Assembly: GCA_020736575.1 (NCBI GenBank)
Contig: JAGPYM010000034.1
Coordinates: 1-64,000 of the forward strand
Source of the DNA: Thelonectria olida
Taxonomy: Eukaryota; Ascomycota; Sordariomycetes; Hypocreales; Nectriaceae
Direction of reading: 5' to 3'
DNA: 64,000 nt
Shown here: piece after piece, positions 1-13,345 of the stretch
How the letters are laid out: every line of letters begins with the position of its first letter
How positions within the stretch are numbered: position 1 is the stretch's first letter
The notes under the pieces: generated by a model
Told to the model about the DNA's origin: nothing
Databases searched by the model: none
Seen by the model: only the letters and a program-made list of their open reading frames with translations
Made by a program: the position numbers and the translations under genes

Positions 1-3000
1 ATTATATACTTTTTAATAATAGTTTAAACCTTTTTTTTTTTTTATTAACTTATAAATTATAAACTTTTATTATAATAGTAATATAAAAGCAGCTAGCCTA
101 ATTTATAATTTTAATATTATACTTTTTTAAATTTATTATATATACCTTACCTTATAAGTAATTAAATAGAGTATTATAATTTACTTTTTTAAGGAGGTAT
201 TTATTAAAGTAGGCCTATTTATACTTATTATATAAGTTTTAAATATAATTAGTATATTACTTTTATATAAATCTAATAATAAATTAGTAAGTATAAAAGG
301 AAGTTAAAATATGCTTATTTACTATTAAAATATTAAAAGTATAAGTTTTAATATAGTTAAAATATATAATAGGATTTTAATAGTTTAAAAAAGTAATAAT
401 AAAAGCTTTTTTTACTTATAATAGCTAGAAATATTATATATAAATGTTTTAAAAAATAATTAAAATTAGTAGGAATATATACTAATTATAAAAAATAAAT
501 AGAAGTAAATTTTAAGGTACTTTATAAAATAAAGTTAGAAGTCTTATTATATTAAATCTAGTATTAAAAAGCAATTAAATATTTCTTTTTAGTTTTATTA
601 TTAAATGAAAGTTTAATATATAAAAGCTAGTTAATTAGTTTAAAGCTATTTAAAAGTAGACCTAAATTATAAAATAGTTTTAAAATTATATTTTTTAAAT
701 AATTAGTAATATAACTTAAAAAAAAAGGAAATTCTAACTTATATACTTATACCTTATATAAGTATATTATTACTTAAAATATAATACTTATTATATCTTG
801 CCAGTTTATTTAAACTTAAATTTAAAACTTATTATTTTAAATCTTACTTATAATATAGTAAGAAATATTAGAAAGGTTAGCTTATTATACCTTATTTTTA
901 AATAGCTTTAAAATAAAAAGAGGTATAATATTATTATTTAATTAAATAAATATAATATTAAAAATAAAAGATTAAATAAAATAAAAGGAGAAAGAAGGAA
1001 AAATAATAATTAAAAGTAAATATAAATTATAATTAAAAAGGTATTAAATAATTTATAAAATAGAAGAATTAAGTAAATATATAAACTAGCTAATAATTTA
1101 TAGCCTTCTATTACTTATTAGTTTAATATAATATATATTTAATTAAATAGTATAAAACTATTTATATTTTCCTTTTTAAATAATATAGCTTTCCTTTTTT
1201 ATATTTTTCTTTTAAAGCTTATTAACCTACCTTATATTTAATATCTTATTTTTATACTTTTTATAATATTTACTTTTATTTTTCTTTTAATTTTAATTAC
1301 TATTAATCTATTATTTCTAACTTTCTATTATATTTTAATTATAATAGTTAAAACTTCTAAATTATATTATTTAAAGTATAAATAGATTTAATTTATAAAC
1401 TCCTATTATACTAATAAAAAATTTCTAGCTGCTAATTTAACTAGTACTACCTTTAATAATAAGGACCTTATATTTTAGCTAATAATAGTATTAGATATTT
1501 CCCTATTATAGCTATAGCTGCTCTATTAGCTTCTTTATATTAATATTTACTAGTTTAAAAGGAAGGCTAGGTTCTATTATAATAAGAAAGTAATTATATT
1601 TCTAACTTAATAATTAAGCTATATTAGCAGCCTGCTTTTATTTATTCCTAAATTTACTAGCTTTTAAATATATATAATAGTTATTTAATTTCTTTAACCT
1701 ATTTATATAAATAAGTTTAAAAACATTCCTTCTTATAATCTATTTAAAAATAGCTAAATTATTAGTATTATATAGGAAGAATATTATACTAATATTTAAA
1801 AAGTATATAAATATTATTAAAAGGTATATATACTTTTTATTAGGGCTTTAACTATATTATATACTATCTCTTATAATATAAAAGATTTAATTACTATTAT
1901 AAGAAAACTAATAATATTTAACTTCTACCTACTTATTATATAAATAAACTAAATAATTAGAAGTTTTATATATTATTTTCCTTCTTTTAATATAAATATA
2001 GCTAACTTATAAAATATTAATATAAGTTTTAATAGCCTTATAAAGCTAAAAATAGCTTATTATAATAAATAGTTTATTATTTGCTTTATTAATTATAATA
2101 ACTATTATTAGGAATTAGTTATTTTTAATAAAGCAGCTAGTTATTTATTTTATTATAATAGCCTTTCTTTTAGTTTAAATAAATAATTAAAATATATAGC
2201 TTATATATTTTACTAAGTGCTTACTTTAATAGGTTTCCCTTATAATTTTATTATATTTTACCCTCCTATTTATATTTAAAAAGATAGTTAGACTTATAGT
2301 TATATTATTATAATTTGTATTTTTTTAAACTTATAAATACTAATAGGGGCTAGCTAAGTAATTTTACTTACTTCTATTAGTTTAATATTTTATTTATTAA
2401 AATAAGTACTATTTAATCCTTTAATATAAATTAAATTAAGTTTTTACTATCTTAATAAAATTTAATATTTATACTTATTAAATTAAATAGTTAGTACTCT
2501 TTTAAAAACTTAAATAAAGGAAATAATTAAATAAAGTAGTTTTTTATAATACTAGCTTTTAAAAAGATTAATATTAAAAATCTTTTTATTTATAATAGTA
2601 AAAACTTTAGTAACTACTTTAGTAACTTAGGAATAATATAATATAAATAAATTAATCTTATTTACTTACTTATAAGAGCTATTTTAAACTGTATTTAATA
2701 TAATAGATTCTAAATACTTAACTAGCCTAGTTCTTCTCTTATAAACTATTAGAATAAGTAGTAAGTTATTATTAAGTTTAAAAAATATAAAATATATTAG
2801 AACCCCTAGCCTATTAATAACACTTTTAAAGTCTATATGCTAGCTTTTTTAGCTATAGCTGCTATTAAATTAGAAACTAGTATATTTTAAATAAAACCTT
2901 AATATTATTACTTTTTTACTTTTATTTAAATAGCTTAAATACTTTATTATCTTATTTTATTTAAGATTTTAATATTTAAAACCTTTAGTAATAAGTAAAA

Positions 3001-6000
3001 GGCTTTATTTTTATAAATAGCTAAAATACCTTTTAAGTTCTTAAAAGAAAAGGCTAAAAAGGCTATTAAGCGCGCAAGTTATTATATTATAAGCCTAAGT
3101 ATTTACCTTATAATTAATAATTTAATTAGTAAAAAGCTTATTATTATTAAACTTATTAAATAGTATTATAAGTTCTTTAAACTATTTAGAGAGTTTAATA
3201 TAGCTAAAATAATTATAAAGCTATTTTAAATATTAAGTCTAATAAAAGTGCCTAACTAACTTATATAAGTAATTAATTATATTAAAATGTATACTATTTT
3301 TATTTTTAATAGGCTTATTTTTAATATCTAATAGCTAAAAATTATAATTATTTTTAATTAGTACTTTTACCTTTTAATTTAATTAATATTTTAAGTTAAA
3401 TATTATATTAAATAGAATTAATAATAAATTAAAGCTATTAAATATAATATTTATATTATAACTCTAGTACCTATTTCTTTTAAAAAGAATTATCTTTATA
3501 CCTAGTTCTATTCCCTAAAGCTAATCTTCCTTTTAACCTTAGCTCTTAATTAAAAAGTCCCTCTCCTACACTTATAAAAAATTAAATACACTTTCTACCT
3601 ATTATATAAAATAAGCCCCTAGCTTATTAGAGTCTTTTTTAAAAAATGCTTTCTAATTTCTAGTTTTATCTGCCTACTACCTTTTAAGCTAGTAAGCTAA
3701 TACTTTTACTACTTTAGCTTTTATAACTTTTAAATTTACTATTCTAGCTTTATATTACTCTTATTATAATTATTCTATTAGTTATTTAAAATATAAGTAT
3801 TTATTATTAAAACTTAATTATAAGATTAATTACTTTTAAATAACTTAAGTCCCTTATACTTATAGCTATTTAATTAAATACCCCTATTACTAATTTTAAA
3901 AATAGAAAGGTAAATAAGGGTAATAAAAGTAATAAAAAAGATAAAAGTAATAAAAATAAAAAGGATAATAATAATAATAGTAATAATTAATATTATTATA
4001 TTTAATTATTAATAGTAATATTTATATTTTAATAAATAGAATTAAAAATATTTAAATAGATTAATTAAATTTATATTTTATTATTTAAGTTTTTTATATT
4101 TTCTTTTTATATATTAGCTTTTTACCTCTTATTACTACTAGTTTTTATTATTAAGCTTATATTATAATAGTATTTTATATAGCTCTTAAGACTTTAAGGG
4201 TAAAAGTTAGCTTATATAGGGAGGTTTATAATAATAGTAGCAAGTTATTAGTAAAAAATATAATAATAAAAATAGAGAATATTGATTAAAAGTTAATAAA
4301 AATTAGATAGTTTAAGTTTTTTATTAAATTAAACTATATAAACTTAAAAGGGAAGCCTAGAAACTTTTAAAAATAGATATTATACCTTTTTTATAGTTTT
4401 TATTAAGTTTTTACTTAAGTTTTTATAATTTATTTTAACATTTCTAACTTATTTCTTTCTAATTAGTTAGTTTATCTATTTTCTATTTTATTTCTTATTT
4501 ATAATTGCAACTAATTGCAAATAAGAGTTAATTTTCCTCTAGGTCTCTATTGCTTTATCTTTTACATATTTACCTTTTATAATTACTTCTATTAGGGGTT
4601 AGGTTATATTATTACTCCTACTATTAAAGTAAAAGTAATAGCAGTTATTCTAAAGGCTATATATATCTTTTTATAATTAAGCTTTTATATTTTTATATAA
4701 GTTATTATATTCCCACACTTTAAAACAACTAGAAAAAGAAAGTAAAAGTCTTTTATTAGAGTATTTTTATTTTTACTAGCATTTAAAATAAAGTATAGCC
4801 TAGCTATAACCCATTTTAAAATTATAATAAATACTAAGTTAATATAATAAAATATAAAGTAAACTGAAAATAGGTACTAAATGCGGACCTTTTAAATTTA
4901 AAATAGGTAAAACTAGTAAAAAAGCTTCTAATAAATATAATAGATATTATATAGTTAGTTATATTATAACTTTAAGGGACTATTTATTACAGTTTAATAA
5001 AATGCTTATATAGCTAGTATAAGTTATAAATTTAATCCTATAGTTTGTAGCAGCTTTAGGACTAGTTTTAACCCTAGTTTTAACTAGTATAATAGAAACT
5101 ATCTTATTAATATAGCAGGTGCCTCCGCCTAATATAATAGCAGGATGCCTAATAGAAGCCAGCTAGCTCTCTAACACTTTTATAAGCCTACTAATTATTT
5201 ACTTACCTAGTTATATAATAGATCCAGTTATTAATTCTTATTCTCCTATTATATTAAAATCTCTATATAAAATCCTATATAGGTCTCTATTAAAACCTCC
5301 TTATAAAGGACCTTGCTTTAATAAAGCGCCTCTTTTATAAGGCCTCCTTTTATAACTACTACTAAGGTATAATTTACTAAAAGCTATATATAAAAAATAT
5401 ATAGTTATAAGAAATATATAGTATATAATATAGCCTGCTAGTAGTATTAAAACCAATTAATAATATTATTAAATAATAAGGCTTTCATTTAAGTATAATA
5501 AATAGAGCTATAAGTAGTATTTAAATTATAAATAAATGTTTAAGTAATATATTACTATAATAAAATTAAGGGAATAGGTAAAAAAGGAGATAATAGTATA
5601 TTTAAACTGGAGTAAGGCTAAGGATAAACCTATTAAAGCCCAGATTGCTAAGGAGATAGGTAATAATCCCCTAGTAAATAAAAGAAAGGGAGTTAAGGAC
5701 ATTTAAAAAAGGGTAGAACGAAATAGTAAAAAGTAGCAAGCCTTATATACAAGTTTTAACTTAATAGGAAAATATATTATAGTTAAGATATAGCAAATTT
5801 AAAATTAATATTATATTAAATCTACTATAAAATAACTAAACAAACAAATATAGTCAGTTGCGGATACATTTAGGGGGCGCCATTTTAGGGGCTTAGTTAG
5901 AAAACGCGCCCAGGCGCTAGTATATCAGTCGCCCGCTATGGCGCTAAGGCCGACTAAGAATCATGGAACAAACATAGCAACGCCACGAACGCGACTTTTG

Positions 6001-6060
6001 CTCTTTCCTATCTCTCCTCTCTTTAGCGCATCCCATCCGCTATAGGGGGGCAGCCGCAGT
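1..6060. other. AT-rich, RIP-like island, no intact gene
   Basis: The stretch is made almost wholly of A and T with very frequent TA dinucleotides and stops in all frames, as left by repeat-induced point mutation of repeated DNA. I see no open frame above 60 residues and could not identify the progenitor. A pocket at about 5,850-6,060 keeps normal G+C and leads into the FunK1 relic that follows; it may be the old promoter and 5' end of that gene. Confidence 0.75.
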
Positions 6061-8450
6061 CGAAGATCATTAAGGACAACCCTATTAGGAATGGTCTTAA
6101 TACCTTTTGCACTTCTTTTAATTCGATATGTAAAGGCATAGGCATCTCCTGCACTCCAGACGCACTAGACCAACTTGGCTAAGAAGGTAAGGAGTGGTTA
6201 TTAAGCATTTTATTTCCAGTTATACTTATCTAACTATTATATAGATCTCTAGAATCTCATTATTAACCTTCTTTTAGCACTTTAAAGCCTCCGAATATCT
6301 TGCCTACTTTATTCTAGTAGTAGTAGTAAGAATCTATTAAGCGATCTATTAAGATTTAATACTGCTATCAATTTGGATGACTTTAACCTCGACCGAATTA
6401 AACCTCTCTTACAGTTAACCCTCGCCATCAAACCTAATGCCCTTATCTAGAAATAAATCTATAATACTATTACTAAATCCACCCTACCTCCCCGCCTGAT
6501 AGTATCTTCCCTCTAATAGACCCTATAGCTGCGCAATACTAGTAGCTTTATAAACTCATCTGAGTACTATAAATATATAAATAATATACTAAAAGAGGAG
6601 CTTAGGCCTTTATATATCAGGCTCTGCAACTTTTATAATATGTACTTTAGTAGTATTACCGACCTTAAGATAGTATCCCAGACGTTTTTTAAATAATACT
6701 AGGAAGGTAGTAACCCACTTTTTAAAAACGGTTAGAAGGGATGGCCTAAAGATATAAACTAAGATAATATGCTAAGCTGGTTTACTAGCTTTAGTAAGAA
6801 GCTAGTAGCATTTGCAGACGGCTATAAGTCATTTTCCACATATTAATATTAATAAAGGCTATTAGTAAAGCCTAATAAGTCGATTAATAGTTCTATAGGG
6901 AAATGAAAAATAGATATTAGGTTTGTAAAAGATCCTAAAGCTAGGAAGGATATAAGATATTACTAGTCCCAGATCCTTATATTAGGAGAGCTAAAGAGCA
7001 ACCCATCCGCTAATAAAGCTTTAGAGGTATAGCTTGATCTTAAAAGGTATATAAGGGAAGTACTTACTATATAAGATGCCTATTACTTTATCCTGGGCTT
7101 TACTATTTATAGATCTCTTATAAGAGTTTAAGCATTTAACCGACTTAAAGGAATTATATCTAAATAGTTTAATATTAATAATAATAAGCTTTAGTTTATA
7201 TTTATAATCCTAAGGTTTTTTAAATAAATAAGGAGGAATTTAAATTTAACCTAATAATTATATTAGCAAATTAGAAGCAATTTATTTAAGTTAATTAAAA
7301 TAGTTCAATTGAGCGGATTATTATTAACCAGGTAATATAGCAGGCGCGGTATATAGCTAGTCGAGCGATAATATATTAGAAAGCCCACCCTAAAGGATAG
7401 CTAAAAATACTACTTATTATTAAGGATTTATAATAATACCTAGAGCGTAATAAGGAAGGTAACCTATTATATAAAGCAACTAATAAAAGAGTTATTAATA
7501 TAGCTTAATATTATTACTATAAGGCAGTTTAGATATGCAGGATAGATAATAATATTTAAAGTAATACTTAGTATAGTCTGGATATTAGGAAAGCTACAAA
7601 CTACCACCAACCACACCTAATACTATAAAATAATATCGCATCTAGCGTATTAAAGGAAGGGCATAGTAGTACTAGCGCCAGAAGGAAGTAGTCATCTAGC
7701 CAAACTAGCGCTTATCTTCCTTCTAGTAAGCAATCCTATTTTATATCTCTAATAAAGGCTATTAGTATACTAAATTGAGTATATTAGTGTGTTATTCTCT
7801 AAGACTATAGGAAGCCAATCTATAAGGCAAGCTCTCAATTAGCTCTACTAGCTGCATTTAATTATTATATTAAGGGATATAAGTCTTTATATAAGGCAGG
7901 CTTTTTTTATAAAAATATCTCGGTTAATAATCTTATAATTAATAAGAATAATAATAACCCCTCCTAGCCTTCTTTCTTAATTAACCTTAACTTAGCTATT
8001 AAAGAATTATAAGAGGCTGTATTAGGAGCGAAAGGAAAAACTAAAATAAGAGCTTTTATAGCAATTAGGGCGCTATTAGGCGAGTAGCATTCCTTTATAT
8101 ATAATTTTAAATTATTTTTTTAAGTCCTATTCTAGATATATATCTATTATAATAAGGTAAAAAAGGCTAAAGTTATTCTAGAATTTAATAAGTAGAATTA
8201 TATTAATATTAAAAAATTAGTAAATCTAGAGAAAGGGTAAGTATCTTATAAAAGTAACTTTATTAAAACTATAAAAGAGAATTTTACTTTCTATTATTAA
8301 TTATTAGTTCTTTAAGTTAATAGGTTATAAAAAGTAGTATTTTTAAATAGTAGGAGGTAGGAGAGAGAGAATAAAGGATAATATATTTAAATAAGGGAAA
8401 TTCTTTAGGAGGCTAAATGGGACCTAAAGGTATTAGGCGGAGGAATAGTA
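6061..8450 (+). pseudogene. FunK1-type fungal protein kinase relic
   Basis: Broken plus-strand pieces read as a FunK1 (Pkinase_fungal family) kinase. The N-terminal part has fragments such as LDDFNLDRIKPLL (from 6,373), then LRNTSSFINSSEYYKYI and LGELKSNPSANKAL. The kinase part has KGYKSLYKAGF, then KNISVNNLII (about 7,911-7,940), LINLNLAIKE (from 7,973) and KGKTKIRAFIAIRALLGE. The family's catalytic loop normally has Asp where this copy has Asn (KNIS for RDIS), and the DFG-like Asp is also Asn; both are G-to-A changes expected from RIP. Many Gln/Trp codons have become stops and the frame changes between blocks, by indels or old introns. Recognition rests on my memory of the family; start and end are approximate. 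It is certainly non-functional. Confidence 0.72.
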
Positions 8451-10014
8451 TTATAAGCTTATAGCTAAGGGATATAATAGCTATATACTCTAAAAAGAGT
8501 ATAATAATAGTATAATAAGTATAATTTGCTATAGGCTAGATAATACAAGTAACCCTAGCTTTTTAAAAGCGCAACTTTTAAAAGCTTTATATATATATTA
8601 CTTATCCTGGAGCTGCCCCTATAATCTTTTAATTTCCTTTATAATAGCTATTAAATTTATAGTAAAAATAGCCAGGCATTAAGAACTAGTTTATTAAAAA
8701 GCCTAATTTTAAATAAATTAGGCAAATACCAGTTTTAAGGAGGTTTAAAACTACTTTTAAATAAGTTATATATATTAGCCTTATTTATACTCTAGTATGC
8801 CCGTTTAAAATAGCTTTAAAAGGCATAGGACTTTTTAGTTAAAAGAGTCTAATAGTTTTATTAAAATCTAATATTTATTACCTAAGGCAGACTATATATA
8901 ACCTAGGGCAAGACTCATTTAATATTACTATCTTATAAATATTAATAACACTTACTAAATATTAATTAAAGTCTGCTTTTTATTTAATTAAATATTAACT
9001 CTTTTTAGCCAGTTAATATAATATTAAAACTAAATACTACTATTCTAGTTATAAAGTAATATAAGCAATTAAGTTTAGAAATATAGCTAGGCCCCGCATC
9101 TGCTTAAAACTTCCATACTAGCTAAATAATCTGCTGCTACTACTATTATAATATAATTTTCCAGGAACTATATAATATATAAACTTTTTCTATCTTATTA
9201 TTACTTTTATATTAGTAGTTATATTATTATATGCCTTATAGTATTAGAAACTTAATAGACTTAATATATTAAGATTTGCCCTAAATATAAAATGGATATT
9301 ATTTAAGGGTTGGAACTATAATAGTATAAAAGAGCAATTAGAGGGATTACTTATTAAGCTGGATAAAGGTATACTTTTATATTATATTAAGCTTATTAAA
9401 AGCTAGAAATTTAAAATAAGTAAGCCCTTTTTAGTAGGGCAGTATTAAATCTGCTTTAAAATAGTTACTAAGAATAATAGTCTTATTATTATATATATTT
9501 AATTGCCTTATTATTCTAATATTCTACTAATAGTAAATAAAAAGAATAAATAATATTTAATTATATATAAGGTTTTTATAATACATTTTATAAAATAAAG
9601 GCTCCTAACTATAGTTATACCTTATATATACACTTATAAAAGTTCTAAATTATATCTTGCTACTAATACTAGTGCTATTTATATACTTATAAAAGGCTTT
9701 TATAAGAATATATTATAAAATATAGTGCTAGACCTTTATAATTTGCTAGTTAGTAAATCTTTTCTCTTATTACTTTAAAGGATTCTAATATATTTTAGTT
9801 TGTAAAGTAAGAGCATATTATAGCTTAGTAGATAATAATCCAAATATTGCTAGCAACTTTAATATATCTACTAATTGGGTCTATTTCTATTATAATAAAA
9901 ATAGAAGAGCCTCTTATTAATAAGTTATTTTCTATTATAGTAAAAGGATTTATATTATAAGAACCTTTTTCTAATACTATTAAATACTTTATTACTTTTA
10001 AAAAAGCAGCTTTA
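8451..10014. other. AT-rich RIP-like sequence
   Basis: AT-rich, stop-ridden sequence between the kinase relic and the first LTR. The one longer frame (9,825-10,022, minus) is low-complexity and looks like chance. I identify no gene or known repeat in it. Confidence 0.6.
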
Positions 10015-10403
10015 TATAACAATCTAGTTAATTTCTAATAGATAAAACTAGAGGGTTTTAAGTTTATATTAATAGAAAGATTAAAGTATTAAGGTTTAAG
10101 TAATATAATAAGTTATTATATCTAGTAATATATTTAAAATAAATTAGTATAATTAAATTATATTAAAAGCTAAAATAGCTATAATTTATTTAATATATTA
10201 AATAAATATATTTATATATTAAAAGTATATTTATAAGCTTACTAGGCAGAGGTAAGTCTAATTAAATAGCTTATTATAGGTAAGTAAGCTAAAAGTCCTA
10301 GCTTACTTATATAAAGTGAGTTTAGGATTTAGTATTATATAAAAACTGGGCCTATTATAATTTTACTAAGTGTAACTGCCTAGTCCCAGCCTGGGCTATA
10401 ATA
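10015..10403 (-). repeat. LTR of gypsy copy A
   Basis: About 389 bp that align by eye, base for base apart from C/T and G/A differences, with 12,228-12,615 and 21,968-22,345. All three start TRTAAYAATCTRG and end near TRTAAYA on the plus strand, which reads as TGTTACA...TGTTACA on the minus strand, as expected for LTR ends. Beyond its right end lies a purine tract (minus strand), so this is the downstream LTR of a minus-strand element. More RIP-altered than the other two copies. Confidence 0.75.
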
Positions 10404-12227
10404 TAATATTTCCCCTTTTATTAGTTATATTCTTATAGCTATTCTTAAAACTATTCCTTATATATATATTAGTATATTCCTAACTTACTTTTTTAATTAT
10501 TTCCTAATATATTAATAGAATATCCAGCCGAGTTTTAAAGCATTCTTTAAAGTCCTATAATATCCTTAAATTTATAGTAAGTAAACTAATTTTAACTGCT
10601 TTTATAAAAGGTTTTAAGATTTCTATTTCTATTATAAATATACTAGTTCTTATTATAGCTATTAAAGAATTTAATTTTAAAATAATACCTTATTTTTACT
10701 ATATTTCCTATAAGTATATATATAAGATATTAAATAATAGTTTTAAAAAATATAGTTTTTATACTAATAAGGGCCGTCCTTATAATATAACTAGTATTTC
10801 CTTTTACTTATATAAGTATTTCTCTAATTTTTATAATTTCTTATTAAATAATTATAATAACATATATTATTTCTAAGGCAAAATGCTTTAATAAGAAAAA
10901 GTTAAAATTAAAAGAGGAGTTTTTTAAAAAGCAAGCTACTTTTTAAGCTGCTTAAATAGAGTTTAATTAGTCCTTAAATCTTTTAAAGTATATATACTAT
11001 TAGTATTAGTTTTTAATAATAAGGGATTGTAAGATAATTTATTAGGGTTTTAAATTGTTAGAAAAATTAGAGTTATTAAAGTAAATAGAATATAAGGCTA
11101 CTATTAACTTTTAGTTATTAGTTTATATTAATATTATTAATTAAAGTTCTATTAACCTTAGTTCTTTATTTAGCTCTAATATTATTAGTAAAAGTTTTTT
11201 AATAGGTACTATATATAAGTAAGGTATTCTAATAGTTTTTATATATTTTCTAATATAATATATTTTTTCTATTTAATAAGGTACTTAACTTATTTATTAT
11301 TTTTAATTATATTAAAAATTTCTTTTATTTTATATTTTTTAAGGTTTTTAATTTTAGTTTCTAGTTTATTACCTGTTTTAATTATAAGTATTCCTTTTAT
11401 TAGTTTAAGTAATAAAATATAAAAATTAAATAAAGTTTAACTTTCAGTTTTAAGTTTAATTTATAATTGTCTTTTAAGATTTCTTTTAAGATTTTATAAG
11501 GTCTAATATATTTATAATTGAGTTTTTTATTTAGTTTTTTTATATTAATATTTTTTATAATAAGGAGTACTATATCTCCCTTTAAAAAGGTTAGTCTTTT
11601 TAACCTTTTTTAATTATAGTTTTTTTTATATATTTTTTAAATAGAAGAGAGTTTTATATATATTTCTTTATATAAACTTTTAAATTAATTTAATATAAAA
11701 ATAGCTACTAGTATAAATAGTCTATTTCTTAAATTTTTATAAGTATTAAAAGTAAATTTAAAGTTTATATAACTTAGTATAATTTTAATACTTTTATTAA
11801 TTATAATATTATAAGCTAATTATACTATTAGCAGTTTCTTAACTTAATTATTTTAAATATAATTAATATAGTAATAAAGGTAGGTTTTTAAAACTTAATT
11901 TATTTATTTAGTTTATTTATTAACTTATAGTTTCCAAATTATAATTAACTTATAGTTTAGTTTAATTTTTATTATAAAGTATTACTAGAAGTTTAAAAAA
12001 AAGAGTAGTTTTCTATTTAAAATAATTATATTAAATAGTTTATATATACTAATAATATTTTATAAAAAGATATAAGAGAATTTCTTTATATTAGTTACTT
12101 TTTAATATAAAATAAAATAAGAAAATTTAATAAGTCTATTAATAATAATTAGAATACTATTATAAGCTATACTTATAATAAAATTTAATAATAGGAGTAA
12201 TTTTATAATAAAGTTTATAATAATTAA
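10404..12227 (-). mobile_element. Truncated Ty3/gypsy-type element (copy A)
   Basis: The sequence runs parallel to positions about 12,616-14,407 of copy B: the polypurine-like tract, the antisense Cys-rich ORF remains (about 10,680-11,200) and then the pol 3' end with the integrase part (about 11,200-12,227). The match stops exactly where the LTR of copy B begins at 12,228. I do not find the missing remainder of A to the right of B, so A was either truncated before or rearranged during the insertion. Heavily mutated in RIP style, no coding capacity. Confidence 0.65.
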
Positions 12228-12615
12228 TATAACAATCTGGTCAATTCCCAACAAATAAAACTAGAGGGTTCTAAGTTTATATTAGTAGAGAGATTAGGGC
12301 GTTAAGGTCTAAGCAATATAGTGGGTTATTATATTTAGTAATATGCTTAAAGTAGATAAGTGTAACTAAATTATATTAAAAGCTAAAGTACCTATATCTA
12401 TCTAATATACTAAATAAATATATATATATACTAAGGGTGTTTTCCTTAAATTATAGTTAAGACTGTGAGCCTTCCCTTAGATTATAAAAGAAAGGGTGAT
12501 CCAGTTATCTGGAGCACGCTTAAAAAGGTAATTCTCTAATAATTGGGTGATAAAAGTGGGGCAAGTTGGGGCTAACTCCTGGCATGTAATAGGGTGTTTA
12601 TTACAGACTGTAATA
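12228..12615 (-). repeat. 3' LTR of gypsy copy B
   Basis: About 388 bp, similar to the LTRs at 10,015 and 21,968. Minus-strand polarity makes it the 3' LTR. On the minus strand it is preceded by a purine-rich tract, AGAGGGGAGA (12,621-12,630), five bases from the inferred LTR edge, which fits the polypurine tract used to prime plus-strand DNA synthesis. Confidence 0.78.
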
Positions 12616-12620
12616 TAATA

Positions 12621-12630
12621 TCTCCCCTCT
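12621..12630 (-). other. Polypurine-tract-like site
   Basis: Minus-strand AGAGGGGAGA next to the 3' LTR of copy B. The corresponding site of copy A (just beyond 10,403) reads AAAAGGGGAAA. Its place beside the LTR, conserved in both copies, is what one expects of a plus-strand primer site. Confidence 0.5.
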
Positions 12631-12839
12631 ATTAGTCTTATCCTTAAGGCTATATTTATAACCTTCTATAATCGCTAGTAGTTAGTTAACTTAAACCTCT
12701 ATTTTTTCTTTTCCTTATACTATTATACTAATATAATATCAGGCCGCATAATTAAGTCTAAAACGAAAAAAATATCTAAATATAATTTTTTAATTCGCTT
12801 TTTTAAGTAGAATTCTTATCTAGCCGATATGCCTTATAC

Positions 12840-13345
12840 TTATTATTTCAAGTATAAACCTTAACTAGTATGTAAGATAAATAATATAGGTCAAACGGAC
12901 AAGTGCAAGCAGTATATTTAGCGGGGTTGGACATATAATAGTATTAATATGGCTTCTTCTTATATGTTTCCCTAGTATTTTTATTATTTTCTTCTTCTAA
13001 CTTTTTTATATAATAAATAGGCTTATAAAGTAGTAGAAAAAGCTCGAGTTAGAAGAGAAAAAGGCTGGTAATATGATTTTAACTTTTTATACTTAGCTTA
13101 TAAAGCTATAGTTATTTTTAGCCTAAGTAGTAAGTCGCCTGGCTTATATCTGTAAAATTAAAAAGAGGGTAAAAGAGAAGGGTTTTAAGTTATTTAAATA
13201 GGGAATATAAGAGTTAAATAAGGAGGATAGTATTCTTCTAACATTAGAGTCTTATAAGAACTAGATGGTAAGCGACCTTCGGTCGTTAGGGGTTCCTAAT
13301 GAGGTGGATTAGTCCTTTTTAGGTCTTAGGGAGGATTTTAGCAGG
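12840..13345 (+). pseudogene. Antisense Cys-rich/coiled-coil ORF relic inside gypsy copy B
   Basis: Plus-strand reading, opposite to gag-pol, gives an N-terminal stretch with LVCKINNIGQTDKCKQ followed by a Cys position now Tyr, then an arginine/lysine-rich helical part (IKKRVKEKG...KLFK) and an ELNKEDSILLTLES tail ending near RSLGVPNEVD. This resembles a widespread fungal family of small retroelement-associated proteins with an N-terminal Cys cluster and a coiled coil; their function is unknown to me. A stop-rich stretch at about 12,960-13,030 may be an old intron. Copy A has a counterpart at about 10,680-11,200 with FKKYSFYTNKGRPYN, where Tyr codons fit former Cys codons. Not functional here. 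Confidence 0.45.
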
